A stretch of DNA of 64,000 nucleotides from CATQHP01 sp965214915. GTDB taxonomy: Bacteria; Acidobacteriota; Terriglobia; Bryobacterales; UBA6623. The position numbers and the translations under genes are program-made. The notes under the pieces are model-generated. The model did no database searches, was not told the origin of the DNA, and was given only the letters and a program-made list of their open reading frames with translations. Below are positions 34,371 to 42,791 of this stretch, in pieces (the first letter of the stretch is position 1; each line of letters begins with the position of its first letter). The DNA is taken from positions 1,240,001 to 1,304,000 of the forward strand of contig CBDCCP010000001.1 in assembly GCA_965214915.1 (NCBI GenBank), in the 5' to 3' direction.

Positions 34371-35065
34371 GCCGGCGGGCGCACGGCGGCGATCGACTTC
34401 AGCAGGCCGCAGAAGCGTTCCTTCCAGATCGCCGCGCGCGGAAAAAGCTCGCTTAGTTGCCGGGTCGTCAACAGGTCGATATCGCGCAGGAAGTCGTCGC
34501 AGCCTTCGGGGGTCGGGCGCTGCAAGATTCCCCACACGGTGAAATTCCGCAGCAACGGGCGTTGCCGGCTCTTCGGCAGGTAGTGAATCAGCGGCGTGTA
34601 GAGATGCGGCTCGACCGGGAACCAGCGGTAGGGCGTCTGCACGTAGTAGCCGCAACCGACTCTTGCGGTCTCCTTGGCGAAGGCGACGCGGTTTTCCTGC
34701 CCGGGAATATGTTCGACGATGGAATTGGCGAACGCCAAATCGAACGCGCGGTCGCGGAAAGGCAGGCGCCGCGCGTCGGCGACGACCCACTGGAAACGGC
34801 GGTCGGCGGACTCCGGTTTTTCCAGATTGACGATCACCACCCGCGGAACGACCGCGAAGAAATTCCAGTAGTACGCCGCGCCCCCGATATCGAGCACGGT
34901 GGAGCTTTCCGTGATGCCGAAGGCTTGGGCAAGACGCCGGAAGCGGCGGCTGCGGAAGTAACGGCCGATAGGCGGATGCAGGCGCCGGATGCTGAAATTG
35001 CCGCGACGGATGGCGAGGGCTCCCCGTAAAGATTCGGGATAGCACATTTCGCAGGCCGGTTCCAA
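34367..35065 (-). CDS. SAM-dependent methyltransferase
   Basis: This 232-residue class I methyltransferase has motif I VLDIGGAAYYW (about 62-72), the acidic loop VVADARRLPF and the post-motif DLAFANSIVEH. The target is unknown. A Cys-pair region (CEMCYPES) at the N-terminus is unusual. ATG 35065 begins the open frame. Confidence 0.82.
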   Translation of the reverse strand: MEPACEMCYPESLRGALAIRRGNFSIRRLHPPIGRYFRSRRFRRLAQAFGITESSTVLDIGGAAYYWNFFAVVPRVVIVNLEKPESADRRFQWVVADARRLPFRDRAFDLAFANSIVEHIPGQENRVAFAKETARVGCGYYVQTPYRWFPVEPHLYTPLIHYLPKSRQRPLLRNFTVWGILQRPTPEGCDDFLRDIDLLTTRQLSELFPRAAIWKERFCGLLKSIAAVRPPA

Positions 35066-35148
35066 GCGATGCGCTACTATCGTGGCGTCCGCGCCGGCCG
35101 GCCCGAGTTGTTGCCGAGCCGAGTAATGCGCATGAAGGAGTTGACCCT

Positions 35149-36699
35149 ATGAATCGTTCGATCACGCGGCGGCAATTCGTAGAACGCACGGCAGGTCTTG
35201 CCGGCGCCTTCGCGGCCGCTTGTTCTTCGGAACCCCGCGAGTCCGCCGACCCAAGGCCCAACGTCGTGCTGCTGATGGGAGACGATCACGCCTGGGACGA
35301 GACGGCCTATAACGGGCATCCTCATCTGCAGACGCCGGTTCTCGACGAGATGGCGGCGACCGGTCTGCGCATGGACAATTTCTATTCGGCGTCTCCGGTT
35401 TGTTCCCCGACGCGGGGCAGCGTGTTGACCGGCCGCCATCCCAATCGCTACGGCACGTTCACGCCCAACTGGTCGATGCGCCCGGAAGAGATCACCATCG
35501 CGCACATTCTCGGCAAGGCCGGCTACGCTTGCGGGCACTTTGGCAAATGGCACGTCGGCACGGTGAAAGCCGGCTCTCCCTTGAATCCCGGAGCGATGGG
35601 GTTCGACGAATGGGTGTCGCACGACAACTTTTTCGAGATGAATCCGCAGTTGTCGCGCAACGGCGGGCCGCCGGAGCAATTCGAGGGCGAAAGCTCGGAG
35701 ATCGTCATCGACGAGGCGATCCGCTTCATCGGCGGCGCGGCCGCGAGCAGCCGGCCGTTCCTCGCGGTCGTCTGGTTCGGCTCGCCGCACGAGCCGTACA
35801 GCGGACTGGACGAAGACTTGGCGCTCTACGACGACCTGCCGGAAGAGTACGCCGAGCGCACGGTGCGGCTGACCGGAATGGATACCGGCCTTCCCGTCGA
35901 GCGCCCGCTGCGGGACGTGCTGCGCGAGCGCTACGCCGAGATCACGGCGATGGACCGCGCGATCGGCAAGCTGCGCTCGTATCTGGCGGACGAAGGTCTG
36001 CGGGACAACACGCTGCTCTGGTACTGCGGCGACAACGGCATCCCTGCCAGCGGGCTCGCAACCACGCCGTTTCGCGGCCGGAAAGGCAACGTTTACGAAG
36101 GCGGCGTGCGCGTCCCGGGCATTATCGAATGGCCGCGGAAAATCACGCAGCCCCGCGCGACCGCCGTGAACGCCGTGACCAGCGACATGCTGCCGACGCT
36201 GTGCGAGTTGGCCGAGGCGCCGCCGCCGGAGCGCCCGTTGGACGGCATCGGCCTGCAAGCCCTGCTCGACGGAGAAATGACCGAGAGGCCGAGTCCGATC
36301 TGCTTCTGGACCTACGACACGCGCCACGAAACCGCCGGCGACCCCAAGCCCTACATCGATCCGCAATTGCAGGAGGGCACGACTCCTCTGGTGAAGATCA
36401 TGGACGGACGCTTCACGCGCAATTTCCGCAATTTTCATCACCCGGAAATCGCCGAGGAAGATTTTCTCGGCGAGCGGGCGATACTCGGCAACCGCTACAA
36501 GCTGGTCATCGGCGGCGAACGCGGAGACGAAACGGCCAAGGAACTGTTCGACCTGCGCGCCAACCAAGCCGAAAAGACCAACCTTATCGAGGCGCAGCCG
36601 GAGATCGCCGCCGATCTGGCGCGGCAGCTTCGCGAATGGCAGGAATCGGTGCTGAACAGCCTCACGGGGAAAGACTACGGCGGGCCTTCCGAGATCTGA
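35149..36699 (+). CDS. Sulfatase (Tat-exported lipoprotein type)
   Basis: This 516-residue sulfatase has an N-terminal signal with the twin-arginine-like TRRQF and a Cys at 25 (AAAC), so it may be a Tat-exported lipoprotein. The metal-binding GDDHAWD is at 44-50, the active-site CSPTR has its future formylglycine at Cys85, and GKWHVGT, YCGDNGIP and FRGRKGNVYEGG follow. The last is a signature of the N-acetylgalactosamine-6-sulfatase/arylsulfatase A-like branch. A good ribosome-binding site (GAAGGAG) precedes the ATG. Its sequence differs clearly from the sulfatase at 12151-13560, so the two are not a recent duplication. Confidence 0.93.
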   Translation: MNRSITRRQFVERTAGLAGAFAAACSSEPRESADPRPNVVLLMGDDHAWDETAYNGHPHLQTPVLDEMAATGLRMDNFYSASPVCSPTRGSVLTGRHPNRYGTFTPNWSMRPEEITIAHILGKAGYACGHFGKWHVGTVKAGSPLNPGAMGFDEWVSHDNFFEMNPQLSRNGGPPEQFEGESSEIVIDEAIRFIGGAAASSRPFLAVVWFGSPHEPYSGLDEDLALYDDLPEEYAERTVRLTGMDTGLPVERPLRDVLRERYAEITAMDRAIGKLRSYLADEGLRDNTLLWYCGDNGIPASGLATTPFRGRKGNVYEGGVRVPGIIEWPRKITQPRATAVNAVTSDMLPTLCELAEAPPPERPLDGIGLQALLDGEMTERPSPICFWTYDTRHETAGDPKPYIDPQLQEGTTPLVKIMDGRFTRNFRNFHHPEIAEEDFLGERAILGNRYKLVIGGERGDETAKELFDLRANQAEKTNLIEAQPEIAADLARQLREWQESVLNSLTGKDYGGPSEI

Positions 36700-36707
36700 G
36701 CCGGCGC

Positions 36708-37670
36708 TCAATCCTTCACCCGCGCAAGCGCCTGCCGGGCCAGTTCGGCCGCGGGCGCTCCGGCGTGCAGCCGCATCAACTCTTCGAGCTCGCGTCTAGC
36801 GGCTGGATGCTTCCCCTCTCTGACGTAGATCTCTGCCAGGAAGAACTGCGGGTGGGAAAAGTGCCCCCGGTCGGCTTCTTTCGCCCGGATGAGATGGCGG
36901 CGCGCCCTGTCGAATTCCTGCTTGTAAAAGAAATTCATGCCGAGCTGAGAGTTGGCCAGAGCGTCGTTCGGGCGCATCGACTGCGCCATCAGGTTGTACG
37001 GCAGCGCGTCGTCGATGCGCTGCTGCGACAGGAGGGCGCCGCCCAAGTTGACCATTGGGGCGAAGGCTTGCGGGTCGTGCCGCAGCGCGGCGCGGAAGTA
37101 TTCCTCGGCCTGCTCGTAATCGTCGGCCTTGTAGGCGAGCGTGCCCAACTCGTTCCAGGCTTCGACGAAGCCCGGCGATAGCTCTACCGCTTGCAGCAGC
37201 CGGGCGATGCTGCCCTCGCGGTCGCCCTTGGTCAGCCGCCGCCGCGCCGCCCTGAAAGCCGCGCGCGCCTTCGGCGAAACCGCCAAGTCGCCGAGCGATA
37301 CCGAGCTTTCCCTCTCCAGATTCCTGCGGCGGGCGTCTTCCGAACGTTCGAGAACGACCTGTATGTCCATGCGCCCCGCATCGTCGGCAAAACTCCGCGT
37401 GACTTCCACCGTGCGGCTGGTAGGCCCCCATTGCGGATCGAAGACGGTCAAGGTGTACGCGCCCGGCTCCAACTTCTTGAAGGCGAACGCGCCGTTGCGC
37501 ACCGGCGCCTCATCGTAGAATGCCCGCGCGACGGCGGAAATCATGGCGATGCCCCGCGGCAACTCGGGCGTCACGGTACCGCGCAGCGCCAGCGTCTCGG
37601 ACGCGGCGGCGGCCGCGCACAGAAGCGCAAGGGCAAACGGCAAGCGGCAGGCCCGCCACCCGAAAAACAT
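36708..37670 (-). CDS. Secreted tetratricopeptide-repeat protein with carboxypeptidase-regulatory-like N-terminus
   Basis: This protein of about 320 residues has a signal peptide (hydrophobic LPFALALLCAAAAA). It then has a beta-sandwich-like stretch resembling a carboxypeptidase regulatory domain (FAFKKLEPGAYTLTVFD), and TPR units from about residue 165 with the patterns WNELGTLAYKADDYEQAEEYF and LNSQLGMNFF-like segments. The role is presumably protein-protein contact in the periplasm. ATG 37670 is preferred to TTG 37703. It is convergent with the sulfatase (8 nt). Confidence 0.78.
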   Translation of the reverse strand: MFFGWRACRLPFALALLCAAAAASETLALRGTVTPELPRGIAMISAVARAFYDEAPVRNGAFAFKKLEPGAYTLTVFDPQWGPTSRTVEVTRSFADDAGRMDIQVVLERSEDARRRNLERESSVSLGDLAVSPKARAAFRAARRRLTKGDREGSIARLLQAVELSPGFVEAWNELGTLAYKADDYEQAEEYFRAALRHDPQAFAPMVNLGGALLSQQRIDDALPYNLMAQSMRPNDALANSQLGMNFFYKQEFDRARRHLIRAKEADRGHFSHPQFFLAEIYVREGKHPAARRELEELMRLHAGAPAAELARQALARVKD

Positions 37671-37750
37671 GCTCAAACCCAATGGCCGGCAATCCCGAAT
37701 CAAGTGACCGATTCCCGCAGCGGCAACCCGCTGCCCCGCTTATTGTAATC

Positions 37751-38272
37751 TCTTCTGGAGGAATCCCGCCGATTCTAAGCGTTTTGAGAGGCTTTGCCGG
37801 GGTTCGTAAGAGAAACTGGAGGGAACCCGCCGATCATAAGCGTTTTGAGAGGTTTTGCGGGGGTTCGTAAGAGAAACTGGAGGGAACCCGCCGATCGTAA
37901 GCGTTTTGAGAGGTTTCGCAGGGGTTCGTAAGAGAAACTGGAGGAATCCTGCCGATTCTAAGCGTTTTGAGAGGTTTCGCGGGGGTTCGTAAGAGAAACT
38001 GGAGGGAACCCGCCGATCGTAAGCGTTTTGAGAGGTTTCGCAGGGGTTCGTAAGAGAAACTGGAGGAATCCTGCCGATTCTAAGCGTTTTGAGAGGTTTC
38101 GCGGGGGTTCGTAAGAGAAACTGGAGGGAACCCGCCGATCATAAGCGTTTTGAGAGGTTTCGCAGGGGTTCGTAAGAGAAACTGGAGGAATCCTGCCGAT
38201 TCTAAGCGTTTTGAGAGGTTTCGCGGGGGTTCGTAAGAGAAACTGGAGGGAACCCGCCGATTGTAAGCGTTT
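37751..38272. repeat. Tandem repeat array, 61-bp unit, about 8.5 copies
   Basis: The unit, starting CGAT..TAAGCGTTTTGAGAGG, occurs complete eight times from 37770 to 38257 with exact 61-bp spacing (starts at 37770, 37831, 37892, 37953, 38014, 38075, 38136 and 38197), plus partial copies on both flanks. Each unit contains a potential stem: GCRGG...TTC against GAA...CCYGC, enclosing about 16 nt. From unit 3 on, units with GCAGG/CCTGC alternate with units with GCGGG/CCCGC, so the repeat of higher order is 122 bp. The rest of the gap 37671-38294 holds no gene. The start codon of the Fic gene lies 22 nt beyond the last partial copy. Confidence 0.92.
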
Positions 38273-38294
38273 GGCAGGGCACAATCGATTCCGC

Positions 38295-39809
38295 ATGGCA
38301 CAATCCGCAACAGGCAGGGAACGGCATCCTATCGGCCAAGCCTGGCTCAGAAGCGAGTTGGGTTTGGGGGTTCCGCCGCCGTTCGTGGAGAGCTACATCG
38401 CGGCCGGCGCGCGGCGGACCGAAATGCGCGACTCGCGAACCGTGGAGATATACCCTCGGCCATATGCCGCGGACGGGTCGATCGTAGCGCACCTCCGTTT
38501 TGCGCTGCGCCGGGAACCCGTGGACCTCGGGGTGCTGGCCGCCGCCTTCAAGGCGGTCGAGGCCGCCGACATCGAAAACTGGGTACGGGCGGAACCTACG
38601 GGGGCGTTCAGTCGGCGCGCCTGGTTTTTCTACGAGATGTTCACCGGTCGAACGCTGGACCTGGAGAACGCCCGCTCCGGCAATTATGTCGAAGCCCTGG
38701 ATCCGAACAAGCACTTTGTCGCCGCGCGCCGCAATTCTCGGCGCCACCGCGTGGCCGACAATCTGCTCGGCGTACCCGGCCTGTGCCCCTCGATCAGGCG
38801 CACGCCGCGGTTGATGGAGAGGCAGGGCCTGCGCATAGACGAGGAGGCGCGCGCGCTGATCCGAAGCTATGAGCCGGCGATCCTCGCCCGGGCCGTGAAC
38901 TATCTCTACACGGAAGAAACGCGCTCTTCGTTCGCCATCGAGAGCGAGACCCCGAGCGCCATGCGCACGGAGCGGTTCGTTGCCGCGTTGCGGGCGGCGC
39001 CCGCTTTCGACCCGGCCGACAAGGCCGCGCTGATCCGCCTGCAGGGCAATATCGTCGACCCCCGTTACGCGGCTGCCGACTGGCGCGGCCTCCAGAATTT
39101 CGTGGGAACGGCAGTCGGCATGCATCGCGAGAAAGTGCATTACATCTGCCCGCGGCCCGAAGACGCGCCCGCACTCATGGACGCCTGGACGGCCATGACG
39201 CAGCGCGTTGTCGATGGCGGCGTCGATCCCGTCGCAGCGGCGGCGGTTTCTGCTTTCGCCTTCGTTCTGATCCACCCTTTCGAGGACGGCAACGGCCGCA
39301 TCCACCGCTTCCTGATACACCATGTGCTGGCCAAACGGGGCTACAGCCCGCCCGGCGTTATCTTTCCCGTTTCCGCTGCCATTCTTCGCGACCGGAGCAG
39401 CTACGATGCAGTGCTGGAAGCCTTCTCGCAGCCGCTCTTCGAATTCATCCGCTGGCATTGGACGGCGGAGCGGGAAATCGTCGTCGAAAACGACACCGCC
39501 GATCTCTACCGCTATTTCGACGCAACCGGGTTCGCCGAGTACCTGTACGACCGCGTGGCCGATACCGTTCGCCGCGACCTCAAGGAAGAGCTCGATTTCG
39601 TCGCGGTCTTCGATCGGGCATTCGAAGCGGTGCGCGCGACCGTGGACATGCCGGACCGCCGCGCCTCGTTATTCGTGCGTCTCTGCATGCAGAATCAAGG
39701 CCGGCTTTCGGCAAAGAAACGCCGCAACTTCACCGAATTGGACGACGCCGAGATCGCCGCGATGGAAACGGCGGTGCGCAACGCGATGCAGGGCGGGGTT
39801 GAGGGCTGA
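38295..39809 (+). CDS. Fic family protein (putative AMP-transferase, class II)
   Basis: This 504-residue Fic protein has the catalytic motif HPFEDGNGR at about 327-335, complete with the His, acidic residue and Arg needed for nucleotidyl transfer. A segment reading SFAIESE at about 212-218, shortly before the Fic core, fits the inhibitory helix consensus [S/T]xxxE in position, although the residue after the Glu is Ser rather than Gly or Asn. That would make it a class II, auto-inhibited enzyme. The C-terminal 130 residues are not recognised. ATG 38295 is chosen because longer reading frames run back into the 61-bp repeats. A HigA-like gene follows after 21 nt. Confidence 0.9.
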   Translation: MAQSATGRERHPIGQAWLRSELGLGVPPPFVESYIAAGARRTEMRDSRTVEIYPRPYAADGSIVAHLRFALRREPVDLGVLAAAFKAVEAADIENWVRAEPTGAFSRRAWFFYEMFTGRTLDLENARSGNYVEALDPNKHFVAARRNSRRHRVADNLLGVPGLCPSIRRTPRLMERQGLRIDEEARALIRSYEPAILARAVNYLYTEETRSSFAIESETPSAMRTERFVAALRAAPAFDPADKAALIRLQGNIVDPRYAAADWRGLQNFVGTAVGMHREKVHYICPRPEDAPALMDAWTAMTQRVVDGGVDPVAAAAVSAFAFVLIHPFEDGNGRIHRFLIHHVLAKRGYSPPGVIFPVSAAILRDRSSYDAVLEAFSQPLFEFIRWHWTAEREIVVENDTADLYRYFDATGFAEYLYDRVADTVRRDLKEELDFVAVFDRAFEAVRATVDMPDRRASLFVRLCMQNQGRLSAKKRRNFTELDDAEIAAMETAVRNAMQGGVEG

Positions 39810-39830
39810 GAATATGAGCGTAAGAACGGT

Positions 39831-40292
39831 ATGCGGCCGGTTCACCCGGGCGAGATATTGCGAGCGGAACTCGATACGCTCGGTCTCTCTGCCAATGCGT
39901 TGGCGAAGGCGCTGGATGCGCCGTCAAACCGCGTCACTGCGATTCTGAACGGCCGGCGGGGCGTAACCGCCGATACCGCGCTTCGGCTGGCGCGCTATTT
40001 CGGGACGACGCCGCAGGTCTGGTTGAACCTGCAAAAGACCTACGAGCTGCGCCGAGCCGAAATCGAGGTAGGCCGAGAGATCGCCGCTCGCGTGCAGCCG
40101 CGGCAAGCGCCGGCACAAACGGCCGCTGACTCTCCATTGCGAACGGGGTCGAGGCTCATTTGCCGCCGTCGCTCAGCCGCCGTTCCGCCCCGCAATTTTC
40201 AAACGTTCGGCTCTCCGGTTGTCCCCGGTCCCGGCCGCTGTCGGCGTATCAAGCGGATTCATACCGGCGCAGACTTAGGTTCGGGCATTTGA
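39831..40292 (+). CDS. HigA-family XRE antitoxin-like regulator, C-terminally extended
   Basis: Residues 1-90 match HigA: MRPVHPGEILRAELD, a helix-turn-helix in which ANALAKALDAPSNRVTAILNGRRGV is the recognition part, and FGTTPQVWLNLQKTYELRRAE. HigA proteins normally end about residue 100. This one runs on to 153 with a Pro/Arg/Ser-rich tail of no recognisable fold, and its last 34 nt overlap the convergent gene at 40259. The tail probably reflects loss of the original stop. No HigB toxin is upstream; instead a Fic gene ends 21 nt before it. Confidence 0.8.
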   Translation: MRPVHPGEILRAELDTLGLSANALAKALDAPSNRVTAILNGRRGVTADTALRLARYFGTTPQVWLNLQKTYELRRAEIEVGREIAARVQPRQAPAQTAADSPLRTGSRLICRRRSAAVPPRNFQTFGSPVVPGPGRCRRIKRIHTGADLGSGI

Positions 40293-40984
40293 TCCCATGT
40301 TCTGCCGTCCAGCGTCCGGCCTGTCTTCTTCTTGAATACGCCGCCCCATTGCTTGAAGAAGAACGGCGTCCCGGAACGTATGCAACGGTCGCGGATCTCC
40401 CGCACCCAGTCCGGCGGCATCGGTCTGGCGCCCGGTCCGGACTCGCCGCCGACAATGACCCAATCGATGTTCGCTAAATCCATATCCGGTAGGGGGCCTA
40501 GCAGCGGTTCAAGAGACAAAAACTTGGTTCCGGCGCCGGTTTCCTTGAGCAGCGCCAGTCGCCCCAGCAGGCTTTCGGATTCGATGCTGGCGCCGAGCCA
40601 GATGTTCGGCGTCCAGCACAGCCCGCCGCTGAGCAGTGCGGCGCGGTCCGGCCGTTTGGTCAATACCTGAAAAGTGTGTCGGGACGCTCGATTCATGACC
40701 GTGAACACGGATGCGATGAACGCCGCCGACACGGATTCGTGAAACAGATCGGACATGGAATTGACGAAGACGAGGCGCGGCTTCTTCCACTGCAACGGTT
40801 CTTCGAGAGACGATTCGTGCAATGCGACCGAGAATCCGTTCCCGTACTTGGCTACGCCCATCGCGCGGAGCCTCAGGGACATGCGCTCCGCATAGCAGAA
40901 CTTGCACCCGGAACTGATCTTCGTGCAGCCGGTCACCGGGTTCCAGGTGGTCTCTGTCCACTCGATCCTGGAGCGCGTGGACAT
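40259..40984 (-). CDS. Phage Gp37/Gp68 family protein (DUF5131), three-Cys motif
   Basis: This 241-residue protein contains Cys20, Cys27 and Cys30 (GC-x6-C-x2-C), reminiscent of a radical-SAM cluster site, together with the family segments VFVNSMSDLFHESV, FQVLTKRPDR, WLGASIES and VIVGGESGPGARPM. The biochemical activity is not known to me. It follows tcmP by 2 nt on the same strand, the standard pairing for this family. The family is spread through phages and bacterial accessory regions. Confidence 0.85.
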   Translation of the reverse strand: MSTRSRIEWTETTWNPVTGCTKISSGCKFCYAERMSLRLRAMGVAKYGNGFSVALHESSLEEPLQWKKPRLVFVNSMSDLFHESVSAAFIASVFTVMNRASRHTFQVLTKRPDRAALLSGGLCWTPNIWLGASIESESLLGRLALLKETGAGTKFLSLEPLLGPLPDMDLANIDWVIVGGESGPGARPMPPDWVREIRDRCIRSGTPFFFKQWGGVFKKKTGRTLDGRTWDQMPEPKSAPV

Positions 40985-40986
40985 GA

Positions 40987-41841
40987 CTACATTCTATCCA
41001 AAATATGTTTTGCAATGCGTTTGGCAGGTTCGATGCCCCTCGGATTGCCGACGCAAAACAGAAATTCAAACAGCGCGGAATTCTTCGAATTCCGCAAGGT
41101 CCGAGATTGCTGGAGAAACCTGTCGTCGAGTAAGCGAGTCAGTTTTTCCTTGTAGATTCCAATAAGCCCGTCGACGCCCGGCTCTCTCTCGAATCCGCGG
41201 TCTTCGAAAAGTTTTCCCTGTGAACTTTCCTGGTAGAGATCCCGCCAACTCTCGCCGCCGAATACTGTTGTCAACCGGTCGGCCCATTTCTTCTCGCTGG
41301 CTTCCGGCATTCTGGATTGCGGCAGCATCCGCGCGACCGCGGATGTCGGGAAAAGAATCCAGATGTCCAAGGCCTTGAAGTCCGCTATCGTTTCGATCGT
41401 CGCCCATTCGACCTCCGTGGCGAACGGGTCGAGAAAGAGAACCCCGCGCCAGCGCTGCCAATCTTCATGAAGGTTGCGTAGAAAGTCGTTCGCATCGGAA
41501 TTCACGATCCTGATTTTTCTGTCAGGGTGTGCCCCGCGCAGGGCGTCCAACTTTTGACAGCGGTCACGGTCTCTCTCGACAAAGATCAACCTGTCGAACG
41601 GTTTGTCGGCGATTCCGACCGCCCGCTCGGCGGAGCCGCTCACGAAGCTGCGGGCATCGTCGTCATGGTCAGGCAACACAATGCGGCCTGTGCCCGCAAA
41701 GGCATCGATGTACATGAGTTCAAACGATTGATTCTTCAACGCCGTCGTGTATGCATCGAGATAACTTTCCAATATGTCGAGCTTTTTCAGCGTCCACGGC
41801 CCGCCGAAGCTTGATCGCGGTTCGGCCGCTTGGCCGGTCAT
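40987..41841 (-). CDS. tcmP: Three-Cys-motif partner protein TcmP
   Basis: This 284-residue protein is the usual partner of the Gp37/Gp68 three-Cys protein, its neighbour 2 nt downstream. It opens with a W-T-L-K-K-L region and YIDAFAGTGRI (44-54), a methyltransferase-like glycine-rich motif. FIFVERD-type and VLFLDPFATEVEW (about 140-150) segments follow, also methyltransferase-like. Activity is not established. Immediately upstream a 19-codon reading frame (41838-41897) ends ATGA, overlapping this start, and could be a leader peptide; that is inference. Confidence 0.85.
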   Translation of the reverse strand: MTGQAAEPRSSFGGPWTLKKLDILESYLDAYTTALKNQSFELMYIDAFAGTGRIVLPDHDDDARSFVSGSAERAVGIADKPFDRLIFVERDRDRCQKLDALRGAHPDRKIRIVNSDANDFLRNLHEDWQRWRGVLFLDPFATEVEWATIETIADFKALDIWILFPTSAVARMLPQSRMPEASEKKWADRLTTVFGGESWRDLYQESSQGKLFEDRGFEREPGVDGLIGIYKEKLTRLLDDRFLQQSRTLRNSKNSALFEFLFCVGNPRGIEPAKRIAKHILDRM

Positions 41842-41982
41842 TTCAATGCCGCCGCCTTCAGGCTCTCAACGCTGCAGTCGATCCATATCGCGGCCATGCC
41901 TTCAATTCAATATTGTCGGGTTTGTCGTCGCGATCCGACGCATAGCTCTACCAGGATAACCCGACGCAGCCTGTTCGGCGCC

Positions 41983-42094
41983 GGCCGGCCCCCTACCGCA
42001 GACGGTTCAGGGTGTAGGCGGCCATGCCGGTTGTCAGCGGCTCGCCGGCGGCGGAGAGGATGCCGCTTGGTCGCAGGTTGAATATGCGGCCCGG
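41983..42094. repeat. 112-bp direct repeat, copy A: diverged duplicate of the beta-propeller gene 3' end
   Basis: This copy matches 46905-47016 without gaps at 104 of 112 positions; 42003-42067 is identical to 46925-46989 (65 nt). Read on the minus strand it encodes the last residues of the beta-propeller protein, GRIFNLRPSGILSAAGEP...NRLR and a stop, with conservative changes (I for V, N for D). Upstream of it the similarity ends, so it is a gene end without a gene. The rest of the 304-nt gap 41842-42145 shows no gene apart from a possible 19-codon leader at 41838-41897. Confidence 0.92.
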
Positions 42095-42145
42095 CGCCGC
42101 GGTAGGTCGTATCGAGTACGAACAGGCAGTCCATCGACGCGCGTG

Positions 42146-42490
42146 CTATTGCCCGGGATCCGGCGGCGGCAGCGGTTCGAGTTGGGCGATCGATGCCGGC
42201 AGCGCTTCCCGCACCGTCTGCCAGACCAGACCGAGGTCAACTGCGAAATAGGCATGAACGAGGCGGTTGCGCATGCCGACGATCTCATGCCACGGGATTT
42301 CCGGATGTGCCTCTTTCGTACCGTCGCTCACGCGGGACGCAGCCTCCCCGACGATCTCTATCGCTTTCAGAACCGCGTTCTGGTGCAGGCGGCTCTGTTC
42401 GAACTGAAGGAAGGTCAGCCCGGCAGCGAACTCCACCGCTTCACGCCCCGCTTGCAGCATGTCGAGCAGATAGGCGTCGTCACGCCACAT
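42146..42490 (-). CDS. hepT: HepT-family HEPN ribonuclease toxin (DUF86)
   Basis: This 114-residue HEPN protein has the catalytic R-x4-H motif at Arg74-His79 (RNRLVH), followed by AYF, as in HepT toxins that cut RNA. The upstream MntA-like gene overlaps its start by 11 nt, the normal mntA-hepT order. In characterised pairs the nucleotidyltransferase partner inactivates HepT by AMPylating or oligoadenylating a Tyr near the R-x4-H site; Tyr81 (AYF) is a candidate here. Confidence 0.88.
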   Translation of the reverse strand: MWRDDAYLLDMLQAGREAVEFAAGLTFLQFEQSRLHQNAVLKAIEIVGEAASRVSDGTKEAHPEIPWHEIVGMRNRLVHAYFAVDLGLVWQTVREALPASIAQLEPLPPPDPGQ

Positions 42491-42791
42491 AGATCGTCTG
42501 CGCCGATTGGAGGATGGCTTTGCGGCGGATGTAGTTGCGGCTCGCTTCGACGGCTGCGTGTTCGACCAGGTCGGCCCGGCGACCGAGTATCCGGCTCAGC
42601 TCGTCCTCCATGCGCGTCATGTCCAGAAGCGTGCGCCGCGCCTCCGGCTGGAAGCGCACCAATACGTCGACATCGCTTTCGGGACCGAAATCGTCCCGTA
42701 GCACGGAACCGAACAGCGCCAATTCCGCGACCTGCCAGCGTCCGCAGAAGGCGGCGATGTCGTCCGGCGACGCGTCGATGCATGCGTTCAT
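42480..42791 (-). CDS. mntA: MntA-family minimal nucleotidyltransferase antitoxin
   Basis: This 103-residue protein carries the minimal nucleotidyltransferase signature GS (28-29) followed by RDDFGPESDVDVLV, with the catalytic acidic pair at Asp40 and Asp42. ATG 42791 is chosen because GAAGGTGG precedes it; a longer open frame to 42941 has no family similarity. It overlaps hepT by 11 nt and faces the divergent restriction-modification gene across 184 nt. Confidence 0.88.
   Translation of the reverse strand: MNACIDASPDDIAAFCGRWQVAELALFGSVLRDDFGPESDVDVLVRFQPEARRTLLDMTRMEDELSRILGRRADLVEHAAVEASRNYIRRKAILQSAQTIYVA

Noticed and set aside
12151..36699. The two sulfatases as a recent duplication
   Set aside because: Their active-site contexts (CAPSR versus CSPTR), signal peptides and C-termini differ throughout.
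37751..38272. CRISPR array
   Set aside because: The 61-bp units are contiguous with no unique spacers and no cas genes are nearby; this is a plain tandem repeat.
37958..38310. Minus-strand open frames through the 61-bp repeats (LLRTPAKPLKTL-like peptides)
   Set aside because: The repeat length is not divisible by three, so the frame shifts through the same sequence; there is no start context or family match.
38202..39458. Minus-strand open frame opposite the Fic gene
   Set aside because: It is antisense to a complete Fic catalytic domain and shows no family similarity.
41842..42145. Transposase or integrase gene between tcmP and hepT
   Set aside because: Only the duplicated gene end and a possible 19-codon leader are present; no recombinase motif is visible in any frame.
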